From Natronoarchaeum rubrum (lineage in GTDB: Archaea > Halobacteriota > Halobacteria > Halobacteriales > Natronoarchaeaceae): 64,000 bases of DNA. The position numbers and the translations under genes were made by a program. Position 1 is the stretch's first letter, and each line of letters opens with the position of its first letter. The stretch covers positions 248,001 through 312,000 of the forward strand of contig NZ_JANHDP010000001.1 of the NCBI RefSeq assembly GCF_024494695.1. The letters run 5' to 3'. Shown here in pieces: positions 48,647 to 57,823 of the stretch. The notes beneath the pieces are model-generated. The model saw only the letters and a list, made by a program, of their open reading frames with translations, made no database searches and was not told the origin of the DNA.

Positions 48647-49747
48647 ATGAGTGCCCTCGGCGAGGCGACCGGCGAAGAGGCGACGCTGGCGATCCGTCGA
48701 TACCGCCGTACCGATCGCGAGGCGTATCTGGCTCTCGCCGGGCGAGTTCGCGACGACGCCGTCTCCCCGGTCGAGCGGTTCGCCTGGGCCTACGAGGAGA
48801 ATCCGTATCTCGATCCCGTCCCCGTCTTCGTCGCCGAGCGTGGGGGCGAACTCGTCGCTGCAGCGGGACTGTGGCCGCTACGGGTTCGGCTCGGTGACGT
48901 GACGCGGATCGCCGTCCAACCCTGCGAGGCCGTCGTCGACCCCGCCTACCGGAATCGCGGACTGCCCGCCCTGCTCGTCGGGGAGGCCGTCGATGCCTAT
49001 CGGGACGCCGAGCCGGCCTTCTGCATCGACTTCGCCGAAGCGTCGGGCGGCGACGTCCGCGATCGGACCGAAGTCGGCCGCCTCTCGACGTACTACCGCG
49101 TCAGCGACCCCGGCGCGCTGCTGGACCTGAGCGAACCGCTGGCCCGCATCGGCCGAACGGCGGCGCGCGGGTACGCCGCGGCGTGCGATCGAATCGCCCC
49201 CTCGACCGATCCGCTGTCGGTCGACCGCTACGAGTCGGTGCCGCCCGAGACGTTCGCCGAACTCTACCGGCGGCAGGTGCCCGCGGCGATCCACGCCTAC
49301 CGCGACGAGGCGTTCTACCGTTGGCGCTTCCGCAACCCGGCGTGGAACTACGAGGCGTACGTCGCGCGCCGCGACGGCGACCCCGTGGCGGGCGCAGTCG
49401 TGGCGTCGCGCCGCCCGCCCGAGGGCGAAGGACGGGTCGTCAGGGTCGTCGACCGCGTCCCGCTCGCGCTCGACGACCGCGACGCCGAGGCGTCGCTGCT
49501 CGACGCCATCGTCTCCGCGCGCTCGGACGCCGACGCCGTCGCCGTCCACCAGGACGCCTTCTCCCACCAGATGCTGTCGCGCTTCGGCTTCCAGCGCGAC
49601 GACGCGGTCCCGGTCGGCGGCGTCGGCAGCCCGACCGCGTTCGGGGTTCGCTCGCTGCATGCCGACGGCGCGGCGCCGATCGAGGGGTACGATCCGACCG
49701 ACCGAACCGACTGGCTGGTCGGGTTCTGCGAGCGACACAGCTACTGA
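48647..49747 (+). CDS. GNAT-family N-acetyltransferase with C-terminal extension
   Basis: This 366-residue protein begins with a GNAT fold: IRRYRRTDREAYLALA, then FVAERGGELVAAAGLWPL and a V-x-P-x-Y-R-N-R-G-L-P-A-L-L acetyl-CoA-binding motif near 100-116. The second half (about 170-366) is a further domain with YRWRFRNPAWNYEAYV and FSHQMLSRFGF, as in haloarchaeal two-domain GNATs (similar to Eis-type or MSHD-like duplications). It transfers an acyl group from acetyl-CoA; the substrate is unknown. ATG at 48647; no signal peptide. Confidence 0.83.
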   Translation: MSALGEATGEEATLAIRRYRRTDREAYLALAGRVRDDAVSPVERFAWAYEENPYLDPVPVFVAERGGELVAAAGLWPLRVRLGDVTRIAVQPCEAVVDPAYRNRGLPALLVGEAVDAYRDAEPAFCIDFAEASGGDVRDRTEVGRLSTYYRVSDPGALLDLSEPLARIGRTAARGYAAACDRIAPSTDPLSVDRYESVPPETFAELYRRQVPAAIHAYRDEAFYRWRFRNPAWNYEAYVARRDGDPVAGAVVASRRPPEGEGRVVRVVDRVPLALDDRDAEASLLDAIVSARSDADAVAVHQDAFSHQMLSRFGFQRDDAVPVGGVGSPTAFGVRSLHADGAAPIEGYDPTDRTDWLVGFCERHSY

Positions 49748-49822
49748 TTCCGTCGTTCCTGTCCGGACCCTGGCTCGTCGCCAGACGCGCTCTTTTTACT
49801 CGTGGGGCGGATACGTCGCGAC

Positions 49823-50356
49823 ATGAGCAAGGTCAGCATCGGCCTCCGCGGGTGGCGCTTCGACGAGGAGGAGGTCTTCACCGACGACGGCGAGCTCCGA
49901 CCGCTCGAAGAGCTCTCGGAGGACACCAGAAAGCGACTGGTCCGGCTGTCGGACATCGCGGACTCGGTCTGCGACGCCTGCTGGCTGATCCACGGCGACG
50001 AGAACATCACCGAGTGCAACCCCGCCGAGGCGGTGTACGGCGAACCCGTCGCCGAGGTCATCCTCTGTGCCGAGCACGAGGACGACCTGATCTACTGGTT
50101 CCGCGAGGAGGGCGGCGACCGGTACGCCGGCGACCAGGAGTTCCGCGACGCCTTCCACGAGTGGTTCCTCGACGGCGGGCGCGCGCCGGAGGGCTACGAG
50201 GGGATCAGCCACGTCGAGACCGACCCCGAGGATCTGCCCGAACCCCCCGAGATCGACGAGGAGGAGCTCCGAGACCAGTGGGAAGCCTCCGACCGCAAGG
50301 AGATGCGCGACGAGGAACTCGACCTCTCACAGGAGTATCCGGGCAGCGATGACTGA
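49823..50356 (+). CDS. Conserved hypothetical acidic protein, upstream of trmJ
   Basis: This 177-residue acidic protein has the segments GWRFDEEEVF, VCDACWLIHGD and ILCAEHEDD, with several cysteines that could bind a metal (about residues 50, 53, 66 and 82). The C-terminal third is Glu/Asp-rich. It has no known family. It overlaps the start of the TrmJ-like gene by eight bases and is likely cotranscribed with it. A TATA-like ctttttactcg is at about 49791-49801, about 25 bases before the start. Confidence 0.72.
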   Translation: MSKVSIGLRGWRFDEEEVFTDDGELRPLEELSEDTRKRLVRLSDIADSVCDACWLIHGDENITECNPAEAVYGEPVAEVILCAEHEDDLIYWFREEGGDRYAGDQEFRDAFHEWFLDGGRAPEGYEGISHVETDPEDLPEPPEIDEEELRDQWEASDRKEMRDEELDLSQEYPGSDD

Positions 50357-51230
50357 GGGGTCCGAGACGGAACCGCAGGACGGATCGGCCGACGCCGACG
50401 ATTCCGCGGCGGCGTCGTCCCCGAGCCGCGAGCCGCCGGCCGTGGCCGTCGTCGACGCCCAGACGTCGGGCAACGTCGGTACCATCGCGCGTGCGATGAA
50501 GAACTTCGGCTTCGAGGACCTGAAGCTGGTCGATCCGCCGGACCTGAGCCGCGACAGCGAGGCGTACGGCTTCGCCGGGCAGGCGCGCGAGGACATCCTG
50601 CCCAACGCCGACGAGGTGACGCTCGATCACCTCGCGGAGAACTACCACACCGTCGCGCTGACGGCGACGACTAACGAGGACTCGCGCAAGCACGTCCGGT
50701 TTCCGTTCTCGACGCCGGCGGAACTCTCCGAGCGGCTCGCGACCGTCGACGCGCCGACCTGTCTGGTGTTCGGCCGCGAGGACGTCGGGCTGACCAACGA
50801 GGAGCTCGCGCAGCTCGACGAGATCTGTGCGATCCCCGCCAGCGAGGAGTACCCCGTGCTCAATCTCGGTCAGGCCGCGACGATCACGCTGTACGAGCTG
50901 CGGAACCTGGCGATCGAGGCGAATCAGCTCCCGGACGTCGAGGTCGAGCGCGCCGACGAACCCGTCGTCGAGCGCCTGCACGACCAGTTCGCCGAGTTCC
51001 TCGAAGCGCTCGACCACCCCGTCGAGAAGCGCGCGAAGACCGGGCGGCTGTTCCGGCGGCTAGTCGGACGCGCCCACCCGACCGAGCGCGAGGCCCGGAC
51101 GCTACTGGGCATCTTCCGGCGCGCGAGCGCGCATCTCGACTTCTACGGCGACGACGCGGACGCCGCTGTGGAGGATACCGACGCGAAAGAGAGCGCAGCG
51201 GACGCGACGGCGTCTGACGCGGAAAACTAG
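50349..51230 (+). CDS. trmJ: SpoU-class tRNA/rRNA 2'-O-methyltransferase, TrmJ-like
   Basis: This 293-residue methyltransferase has an N-terminal Ser/Asp-rich extension. The SPOUT core follows: VAVVDAQTSGNVGTIARAMKNFGF (about 32-55) and the knotted C-terminal region with TCLVFGREDVGLTNEEL (about 137-153) and YPVLNLGQAATITLYEL (about 167-183). Acidic extra residues follow at the C-terminus. It transfers methyl from S-adenosylmethionine to a tRNA ribose, by family analogy Cm/Um32. It overlaps its upstream neighbour by eight bases. Its stop codon shares a CTAG palindrome with the stop of the convergent gene at 51227. Confidence 0.92.
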   Translation: MTEGSETEPQDGSADADDSAAASSPSREPPAVAVVDAQTSGNVGTIARAMKNFGFEDLKLVDPPDLSRDSEAYGFAGQAREDILPNADEVTLDHLAENYHTVALTATTNEDSRKHVRFPFSTPAELSERLATVDAPTCLVFGREDVGLTNEELAQLDEICAIPASEEYPVLNLGQAATITLYELRNLAIEANQLPDVEVERADEPVVERLHDQFAEFLEALDHPVEKRAKTGRLFRRLVGRAHPTEREARTLLGIFRRASAHLDFYGDDADAAVEDTDAKESAADATASDAEN

Positions 51231-51511
51231 TCGTCGCGCGACTCGACGCGCTCGGCGTCGAGCCACTGCCAGTCGGCGCCCGGCGTCGCGCGACGATCGG
51301 CCGACTCCTCGCGAGCGGGCCGCTCGCCCGACTCGCGGTCCGTTTCGGAGCGCGTCGATCCGGCGTCGGACGTGCCGGGTCGAGCGGTCGCGGTGTGGTC
51401 GTTCGGATCGTCGTCCAGTTCGTCGCTCAGTATCTCGGCGGCAGTCAGGTGGCGGTCGCGGCGGCGATCCCCCAGGATCTCCCGCGGCGAGAGGTATCGT
51501 TTGCTCCCCAT
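51227..51511 (-). CDS. Hypothetical protein, small and basic-acidic mixed
   Basis: This is a 94-residue protein from the ATG at 51509-51511. It begins GSKRYLSPREILGDRRRDRHLTA and continues with an acidic, Ser/Thr/Arg-rich tail ending WQWLDAERVESRDD. No known domain. An upstream in-frame ATG at 51571 would add 20 residues without obvious conservation. It ends in the same CTAG as trmJ, so the two convergent genes overlap by the stop codons. It might be a small regulator, but no function is proposed. Confidence 0.55.
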   Translation of the reverse strand: MGSKRYLSPREILGDRRRDRHLTAAEILSDELDDDPNDHTATARPGTSDAGSTRSETDRESGERPAREESADRRATPGADWQWLDAERVESRDD

Positions 51512-51669
51512 GACGATCGAACCGTCGCGATAGATGCCCCTTAGTATACGCTCGCTACGATTAGAAACCAATTAGTTGCCGAGCGGTTGCCGAACGCTTC
51601 TACTCGGTAAACGGTAGCTAAACGTCGACCAAAACCCGACGATGGTACGCCGACGGCGCCCCGGCGAGC

Positions 51670-53586
51670 TCAGGCGCGCTTCTGGATCTCCTCGCGGAGC
51701 AGCTCGCTCACGAGATCGCCGTCGGCTTTGCCGCGCAGCGCGCCCATGCACTCGCCCATCAGACCCGAGAACGCGCCCATCCCCTCCTCGGCGACCTGCG
51801 ACTCGTTGCGCTCGACGACCTCGACGACGGCTTCCCGAACCTCGCTCTCGTCGGCGCCGCCGAGATCCTCCTCCTCGACGGCCTCCTCGGCGCTGAGGTC
51901 CGGGTTCTCGGCCAGCGCGGTCAGCAGGTCCTCCATCCCCTCGTTGGGCACCTCGCCCTCGTCGACGAGGCCGATCGCGCCGCGCAGGTGCTCGTCGGTG
52001 AGGTTCTCGACGGGCACGTCGTCGCGACGCAGCGCGGTGAGCGTCGATTCGAGGGTCTGGGCGGCGAGCGTGGCGTCGACGCCGTCGGACTCGTCCGACG
52101 AGCCTCCGCTCGCGCCGCTCGCGGAGACGCCCTGCTCGACCAGTTCCTCGAACAGCACCATTCTGCGCCCGTACGCGACCTGCTCGGCCAGGCCCGAACC
52201 GAGGCCGTACTCCTCCTGGTAGCGCTCGACTTTCTCGGTGAGCAGTTCGGGCTCTTCGACGGCTTCGACGTCGGGCTCGACCGGCGGAACGTCCGTCTCG
52301 GGGTACATCCGCGCGGCGCCGGGCAGCGGGCGGAGGTACTCGGAGGTGCCGTCCTCGTTGGCGCCGCGGGTTTCCTCGGGGACGCCCTCCAGTGCCGTCT
52401 CGGCACGCTCGGCGGCGGCCTCGATCGCGTTCTCCGCGACTTCGGCGTCGGCGGCGACGATGGCGACCGCGTCGCCCTCTTCCGCGCCGACGGCGTCGCG
52501 CAGGCGCTCGACCTCGTCCTCGGTGACGCCGTAGGCCGGCAGCTCGTCGGTGTGGAAGATGCCGCCGGCGCCGTGGCGCTTGGCGTGATCGGAGAGCTCG
52601 GTGCCCAGCCGGCGGTCGGGCTGGATCTCCGCGCCCACGAGGCCGTCGAAGCCGTACAGCGGGACCGCGGTGACCTTCCCTCCTGAATCGAGCGCGCCGC
52701 GGATGACGCCGCTGTCGGTGTCGGCGAACACGTCGGTGACGTCCTGCACGTCGCCGACCTCGGCGTCGCGGGCCTCCAGCTCGTCTTTGATCTCCAGCAG
52801 TTCGACCTGCCGCTGGGCCTCGTTGCGGACGATGTCGTCGATGTCGTCGAGGCTCTGGACGCCCTTCAGCTCGACGCGGGCGCCGTCGGCGATCGAGATG
52901 TTGACGTCCTGGCGGATCGTGCCGAGCCCGCGCTTGACCTGCCCGGTCGAGCGCAGGAGCATGCCGATGCGCTCGGCGGCGTCGCGGGCCTGCTGGGGCG
53001 TCCGGATGTCGGGCTTCGTGCCGATCTCGACCAGCGGGATGCCGAGCCGGTCGAGGCTGAAGCGCACGCCCTCGTCGGTCTCTTCGACGCGCTGGGCGCT
53101 CTCCTCTTCGAGCATCAGGTCCTCGATGCCGACCGGCCCCTCTTCGGTGCTGATCTCGCCGTCGGCGGCGAGCTTGGTGGTGCGCTGGAACCCCGTCGTG
53201 TTCGACCCGTCGACGACGATCTTGCGCATGACGTGGGCCTGGTCGACCGGCGTCATGTCCAGTAGCTGCGCAATCTCCAGGGAGACCTCCAGGGCCTCGT
53301 CGTCGAGCCGGTGGGGCGGCTCGTCGTCCTCCTCGACGAGGCAGGTCGTGTCGTACGCGAGGTACTCGAACTCGCGGTCGACCTGGCTCTCCTCCAGGGC
53401 GGCGTCGTCGATCTCGCCGAGTTCGGACTTCGTCGGGTGGAGGTATCGCGTGAAGCGCCGCTCGGCGTCCTCGGGTTCGCGAAGCGCGGTCGGACAGCCA
53501 CAGAACAGCTTCGTCTCGGTGTCGAGCTGCTGGTGGATCTCCAGGCCGGCCACGAGCCCCAGCTCCTCGTAGTCGTAGTCGGTCAT
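51670..53586 (-). CDS. gatE: Glu-tRNA(Gln) amidotransferase subunit E
   Basis: This 638-residue protein shows the GatE layout. It starts GLVAGLEIHQQLDTETKLFCGCP and has the GatB-like kinase core with RTTKLAADGEISTEEGP (about 136-152). A GAD-type insertion (about 270-395) distinguishes GatE from GatB, and a C-terminal YqeY-like tail domain ends GALRGKADGDLVSELLREEIQKR. With GatD, not in this window, it converts Glu-tRNA(Gln) to Gln-tRNA(Gln). GatE is archaeal-specific. Expected length is about 620. It stands alone on the minus strand. Confidence 0.95.
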   Translation of the reverse strand: MTDYDYEELGLVAGLEIHQQLDTETKLFCGCPTALREPEDAERRFTRYLHPTKSELGEIDDAALEESQVDREFEYLAYDTTCLVEEDDEPPHRLDDEALEVSLEIAQLLDMTPVDQAHVMRKIVVDGSNTTGFQRTTKLAADGEISTEEGPVGIEDLMLEEESAQRVEETDEGVRFSLDRLGIPLVEIGTKPDIRTPQQARDAAERIGMLLRSTGQVKRGLGTIRQDVNISIADGARVELKGVQSLDDIDDIVRNEAQRQVELLEIKDELEARDAEVGDVQDVTDVFADTDSGVIRGALDSGGKVTAVPLYGFDGLVGAEIQPDRRLGTELSDHAKRHGAGGIFHTDELPAYGVTEDEVERLRDAVGAEEGDAVAIVAADAEVAENAIEAAAERAETALEGVPEETRGANEDGTSEYLRPLPGAARMYPETDVPPVEPDVEAVEEPELLTEKVERYQEEYGLGSGLAEQVAYGRRMVLFEELVEQGVSASGASGGSSDESDGVDATLAAQTLESTLTALRRDDVPVENLTDEHLRGAIGLVDEGEVPNEGMEDLLTALAENPDLSAEEAVEEEDLGGADESEVREAVVEVVERNESQVAEEGMGAFSGLMGECMGALRGKADGDLVSELLREEIQKRA

Positions 53587-53697
53587 TGTCGGACTCTCTG
53601 GCGGCGAGCGATAAAAAACCGTCCAAAGCGCGACCGATCCGGAGCTTCGTCCGTGCGGACGACGGGCTGACCGACGTCCTGCGCCGCGGCGTCCGGC

Positions 53698-53934
53698 CTA
53701 CCGCTGTTCGGCGAGCCGTACGTCGGATACGCGATACAGATCCTCTTTGAGCCCCTCGCCGTCGCAGTCGTCGTTGGGGCAGCTGTAGTGCCAGCCGTCG
53801 CGCGTCGCGGCGGCCTCGCTGAACTGCTCGCCGCACTCCCCGCAGAGCAGCTCGTCCTCCCCGCAGGTGTCCCGGTGCAGTTCGAGCTGGAGCTCCGTCG
53901 AGAAGCTTCGGTTGCAGACGCGGCAAGTGTGCAT
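53698..53934 (-). CDS. Small zinc-finger protein
   Basis: This 78-residue protein has a C2H2-like finger at the start (CRVCNRSF...LHRDTC, cysteines at 4 and 7, His20 and Cys24). A second zinc ribbon follows (CGECGEQF and CPNDDCDG). Both look metal-binding. Haloarchaea have many such small zinc-finger proteins, some proven to affect growth and biofilm formation, but this one has no known function. No TATA box is certain upstream. It lies between fumarase and gatE, on the same strand as both. Confidence 0.85.
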   Translation of the reverse strand: MHTCRVCNRSFSTELQLELHRDTCGEDELLCGECGEQFSEAAATRDGWHYSCPNDDCDGEGLKEDLYRVSDVRLAEQR

Positions 53935-54190
53935 GTCTAGTAGCTCTCACTCATCACTCAAAACTACACTGGATCGTTTTCGCCCGTGTAAGGCGTTGAC
54001 GCATCGAAATCCGACGAATAAAATCGCGTGACGGCGCGGACTCGATTCCGGAAGCCGACGCTACCGGCAATAATTGCGAAACCTACGTGATCGTACGAGA
54101 AGTGTCACGGAAACGAACGACGAGCCGAGCGGTCGGTCCGCCCGACGCGGGTAGGGGACGGTCGGTCCGCCCGCTACCGGTAAGGAGCCG

Positions 54191-55597
54191 TCAGTCCTGG
54201 CCGAGGATGCCCCGGTGGGTCATCGTCTCGGGGTCGAGCACTTCGTCGGCCTCCTCCTCGTCGAGGTACCCCTCGTCGACGACGACCTCGCGGACGGTCT
54301 TGTCCTCCGCGAGCGCCTTCTTGGCGACTTTACTGGCCTTGTCGTAGCCGATCGCGGGATTCAGTGCGGTCGCCAGCGCCATGCTCTGCTCAACCTGCTC
54401 CTCGCAGTGGGCCTCGTTGGCTTCCAGCGGCGCGACGAACTTCTCGGCGAACGCCTCGCTGCCGTTTGCGAGCAACTCGGCGGACTGCAGGAAGTTGTAC
54501 GCGAGCACGGGCTTGTAGAGGTTGAGATCGATCTGACCCTCGGCGGCACCCGCGGAGACCGCGGCGTCGTTGCCGACGACCTGCTTGTGGACCTGATTGA
54601 CCGCCTCGGCGACGACGGGGTTGATCTTGCCGGGCATGATCGAGGAACCGGGCTGGTTCTCGGGCTGTTCGAGTTCGCCCAGGCCGTTGCGCGGACCGGA
54701 CGCCAGCAGGCGCAGGTCGTTGGCGATCTTGTTGAGCGAGCCGGCGACGACGCGGAGCGCGCCGTGCGCCTCGCTCATGGCGTCGTGGGCGGCCTGTGCC
54801 TCGAAGTGGTTGTCGGCCTCGCGGAACGCCAGGCCGGTCTCCTCGCTGATGTAGTCTGCCGCGCGCGGGGGGAACTCCTCGTGGGTGTTGAGGCCGGTGC
54901 CGACCGCGGTGCCGCCGAGCGCGAGCTCGGCGAGGTGGTCGGTGACCGATTCGACGCGCTCGATGCCCTTCTCGACCTGCGTGCGGTAGCCGCCGAACTC
55001 CTGGCCGAGCCGGACCGGCGTGGCGTCCTGCAGGTGCGTGCGCCCGGTCTTGACGACGCCGTCGAACTCGGCTTCCTTCTCGCCCAGCGCGTCGGCGAGC
55101 GTCTCCAGGGCGGGCAGCAGATCCTTCTCGACGGCTTCGAGCGCGGCGACGTGCATCGCCGTCGGGATGACGTCGTTGCTCGACTGGCCGAAGTTGACGT
55201 GGTCGTTGGGGTGAACCTCGCGCGTGCCGATCTCGCCGCCGTAGATCTCGGTCGCGCGGTTACCGATCACCTCGTTGGCGTTCATGTTCGTCGAGGTGCC
55301 GCTCCCGGTCTGGAACACGTCGACCGGGAACTGGTCGTCGTGCTCGCCGGCGATCACTTCGTCGGCCGCCTCGACGATGGCGTCGGCCTTGTCTTCGGGG
55401 ATCAGTTCGAGGTCGCGGTTCGCGCGCGCCGCGGACTTCTTGACGACGCCGAGCGCGCGGACGTAGCGCCGGCCGAAGGTGAGCCCGCTGATCGGGAAGT
55501 TCTCGACGGCGCGCTGGGTCTGGGCGCCCCAGTACGCATCGGACGGCACCTGCATCTCGCCGAGGCTGTCCTGCTCCGTGCGGTAGTCCTCCGTCAT
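54191..55597 (-). CDS. fumC: Class II fumarate hydratase
   Basis: This 468-residue enzyme has the class II fumarase/aspartase signature GSSIMPGKINP (about 319-329) and the N-terminal GAQTQRAVENFPISG segment. The substrate motif TGSGTSTNMNANEVI and the THLQDATPVRLGQEFGGY segment are also present. It hydrates fumarate to L-malate in the TCA cycle. The start is set at ATG 55595-55597, where the family begins (MTEDYRTE); upstream in-frame ATGs overlap the promoter region of the divergent lipoprotein gene. It is about the expected length. Confidence 0.95.
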   Translation of the reverse strand: MTEDYRTEQDSLGEMQVPSDAYWGAQTQRAVENFPISGLTFGRRYVRALGVVKKSAARANRDLELIPEDKADAIVEAADEVIAGEHDDQFPVDVFQTGSGTSTNMNANEVIGNRATEIYGGEIGTREVHPNDHVNFGQSSNDVIPTAMHVAALEAVEKDLLPALETLADALGEKEAEFDGVVKTGRTHLQDATPVRLGQEFGGYRTQVEKGIERVESVTDHLAELALGGTAVGTGLNTHEEFPPRAADYISEETGLAFREADNHFEAQAAHDAMSEAHGALRVVAGSLNKIANDLRLLASGPRNGLGELEQPENQPGSSIMPGKINPVVAEAVNQVHKQVVGNDAAVSAGAAEGQIDLNLYKPVLAYNFLQSAELLANGSEAFAEKFVAPLEANEAHCEEQVEQSMALATALNPAIGYDKASKVAKKALAEDKTVREVVVDEGYLDEEEADEVLDPETMTHRGILGQD

Positions 55598-55748
55598 ACC
55601 GTGTGAGTCCATCGCAACGGGAGTAAAAGCCACCGAAAACGGCGTCGTGCGCGCCCCGCGGTTCGTCATCCCGCTGCGGTCCATCCGCGACGGCCCCGTA
55701 GTTCTTTATCCCGTCCCGATCAGTTCGATACGAAGGTGTCCACACTCG

Positions 55749-56192
55749 ATGGTTACTCGGTCCTTCGGCCGCGGCGTCTCGCGCCGCCGACTGCTACGGA
55801 CGGCCGGAGTGACGGGGACGTTGGGCCTCGCTGGTTGTCTCAACGATGGGGGGAGTTCCGGCGACGACGGCGAGAACCCCGCGCCTGAGGCGACCCGAAC
55901 GTGGCTAGGGTGCGTCGCCAGCAGGGAGGGCCAGCGCCTGTTCAACGCCGCACGGGGCTCGGTGCCCACGCGAACCGACGTCGAAACCAACGATTTCGGT
56001 CCGTACTTTTCGACCGCGATACGCGAGTACGAGACTGCCGCGGCCAGAGTGCCGTCGATCTCTCACGGTCTGGCAGTCACTCCCGAACAACTGTCCGACA
56101 TGAAGTCCGTCGTCACGGAGCACTTTGCCGGGCCGTTCGACGTAGAGTCGACTGCACAGGACCTGATGGACGCGGCACGGACGAAACGATGA
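55749..56192 (+). CDS. Internally deleted substrate-binding lipoprotein (paralog of the next gene)
   Basis: This 147-residue protein has a Tat/lipobox signal (SRRRLL at 11-16; LAGC with Cys30), then jumps directly to a C-terminal segment. The segment is GENP, followed by EATRTWLGCV, SVPTRTD, FGPYF, SHGLAVTPEQLSDMKSVVTEHF and GPFDVESTAQDLMDAA. This segment parallels residues 332-436 of the binding protein at 56495 (GENPSPEATKTW, IPTRTD, FGPYL, AHGLAVSPTALSEMK, GPYDVDATATGLLDAA). The sugar-binding lobes (about 290 residues) are missing. It is therefore a remnant or a stand-alone C-terminal piece, still open and possibly expressed. Confidence 0.78.
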   Translation: MVTRSFGRGVSRRRLLRTAGVTGTLGLAGCLNDGGSSGDDGENPAPEATRTWLGCVASREGQRLFNAARGSVPTRTDVETNDFGPYFSTAIREYETAAARVPSISHGLAVTPEQLSDMKSVVTEHFAGPFDVESTAQDLMDAARTKR

Positions 56193-56494
56193 TGTCCGAA
56201 ATCGGTGACGACGCCGCGCCCCGGACAGTCCGGACGCTCCGCATCATGGTATATAAATGCGACGGGTGAGACGGATGTTTGCCAATTACGCCGCTGAAAC
56301 CAGTGGGAACGACTCGTTCCCCTTCGGAGAGTGAAACGCATCTCTGGGGCCCCTACCCCGAGATAGTTGTTGAAATCATACTTCACACTTTTTCAATATT
56401 GCCGTCGTTTACTCAGTACCGTAGAAAAAATTCAGTAATAATTAAGTAACCTCGTCCTCATCGTACATGTGAGTCTCTATCAGAGACAATAATC
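56193..56494. other. Intergenic region upstream of the sugar ABC transporter
   Basis: This 302-base gap has no gene. It contains a strong TATATAAA at 56250-56257 that has no obvious downstream ORF, and a second AT-rich promoter region at about 56370-56450 (for example cagtaataattaagtaac) serving the binding protein. A TTACT...AGTAA pair (56409-56413 and 56434-56438) and a 9-base palindrome TACTCAGTA (56410-56418) could bind a sugar-responsive regulator such as TrmB. That is only a possibility. Confidence 0.45.
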
Positions 56495-57805
56495 ATGAGA
56501 GAACAAGACTCCAACTCGACGCTCACGCGTCGTCGGATGCTGCAGGCGACAGGTGCCGCGGGCGCGCTCGGATTCGCTGGCTGCCTGAGTAACGTCACTG
56601 ACGGTGGAAACGGTGGCGATAACACGCTCGAAGTGCTCCACGGTTGGACCGGCGGCGACGGCGAGGCCGCAATCAACGAGCTGACCAGCGCGTTCGAGGA
56701 TGCCCACTCCGACGTCTCGACGGACTTCAAGCCGATCGGCGGCGGTGGGAACACGAACCTCGACACCACGGTCGCAAACCGTCTCCAGCAGAACGACCCG
56801 CCGAGTTCCTTCGCCGGCTGGCCCGGCAAGAACTTCCAGCAGTACGACGGCGTGCTCGGTGACATCACCGACGTCTGGGAAGAAGAGGGATTCATGGACT
56901 CGCACGTCGAGGAAGCCGTCAATCAGTGCCAGACTGACGACGGCAACTTCGCGGCGGTTCCGATCGGGTCCCACAGGCTGAACTGCCTGTTCTACAACAT
57001 GGACGTCATCAACAGCGCCGGGATCGATCCCGACTCGATGTCGGGTCTCCCTGATCTGATCAGCGCGATGGACACCGTCGCATCCGAGACCGATGCGACG
57101 CCGATGGCCCACGCGATGGCCGGTCCCTGGACGACGCTCCAGCTGTTCGGCGTCGTCCTGCTCGGTCAGGAGGGGTACGACTCCTACATGACGTTCGTCA
57201 ACGGCGAGGGTGGCGGCGACGCCGTCCGGAGCGCCCTGGAGACGACGGGGACGATCCTCGGAGGGTACATCACCGACGACGCCGCGTCGATCAACCTCAC
57301 CCAGGCCAACCAGAAGATCATGGAGGGCGACGCCGCGTTCATCCACCAGGGTAACTGGGCGGCCGGCGCCTACCGCACGAACGACCTCACCTACGACGAG
57401 GACTGGGGCTTCGTGCCGTTCCCCGGGACCGAGGGACTGTACACGCTCCACATCGACTCGTTCCTCTACCCGGTCAACAGCAACAGCGGGGAGAACCCCT
57501 CGCCCGAGGCGACCAAGACGTGGATGCGCTTCGCCGGCAGCCTCGAGGGCCAGCAGGCGTTCGACCCGCTCAAGGGTTGTATCCCGACGCGGACCGACGC
57601 GGACCCCGAGGAGTTCGGCCCCTACCTCGCCGAGACGATCGAGGACTTCCAGAACGCCGAGGAGAAGCCGCCGACGCTCGCACACGGTCTTGCGGTTAGC
57701 CCGACCGCGCTGAGCGAGATGAAGGGAGTCATCACCAGCAACTTCACCGGCCCCTACGACGTGGATGCGACCGCGACGGGGCTGCTGGACGCCGCCCAAC
57801 AGTAA
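56495..57805 (+). CDS. ABC transporter substrate-binding lipoprotein, sugar type
   Basis: This 436-residue family 1 extracellular binding protein has a Tat/lipobox signal (TRRRML at 11-16; FAGC with Cys30) and a Gly/Asn linker. The lobes begin TLEVLHGWTGGDGEAAINELTS, typical of maltose/glucose-type binding proteins. Segments such as FIHQGNWAAGAY and GLAVSPTALSEMK are conserved in haloarchaeal sugar SBPs. It captures a sugar outside the cell and delivers it to the two permeases that follow 18 bases later. The substrate cannot be fixed from sequence. A truncated paralog lies upstream. Confidence 0.92.
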   Translation: MREQDSNSTLTRRRMLQATGAAGALGFAGCLSNVTDGGNGGDNTLEVLHGWTGGDGEAAINELTSAFEDAHSDVSTDFKPIGGGGNTNLDTTVANRLQQNDPPSSFAGWPGKNFQQYDGVLGDITDVWEEEGFMDSHVEEAVNQCQTDDGNFAAVPIGSHRLNCLFYNMDVINSAGIDPDSMSGLPDLISAMDTVASETDATPMAHAMAGPWTTLQLFGVVLLGQEGYDSYMTFVNGEGGGDAVRSALETTGTILGGYITDDAASINLTQANQKIMEGDAAFIHQGNWAAGAYRTNDLTYDEDWGFVPFPGTEGLYTLHIDSFLYPVNSNSGENPSPEATKTWMRFAGSLEGQQAFDPLKGCIPTRTDADPEEFGPYLAETIEDFQNAEEKPPTLAHGLAVSPTALSEMKGVITSNFTGPYDVDATATGLLDAAQQ

Positions 57806-57823
57806 CAGGCGGGCACCCTTTCC

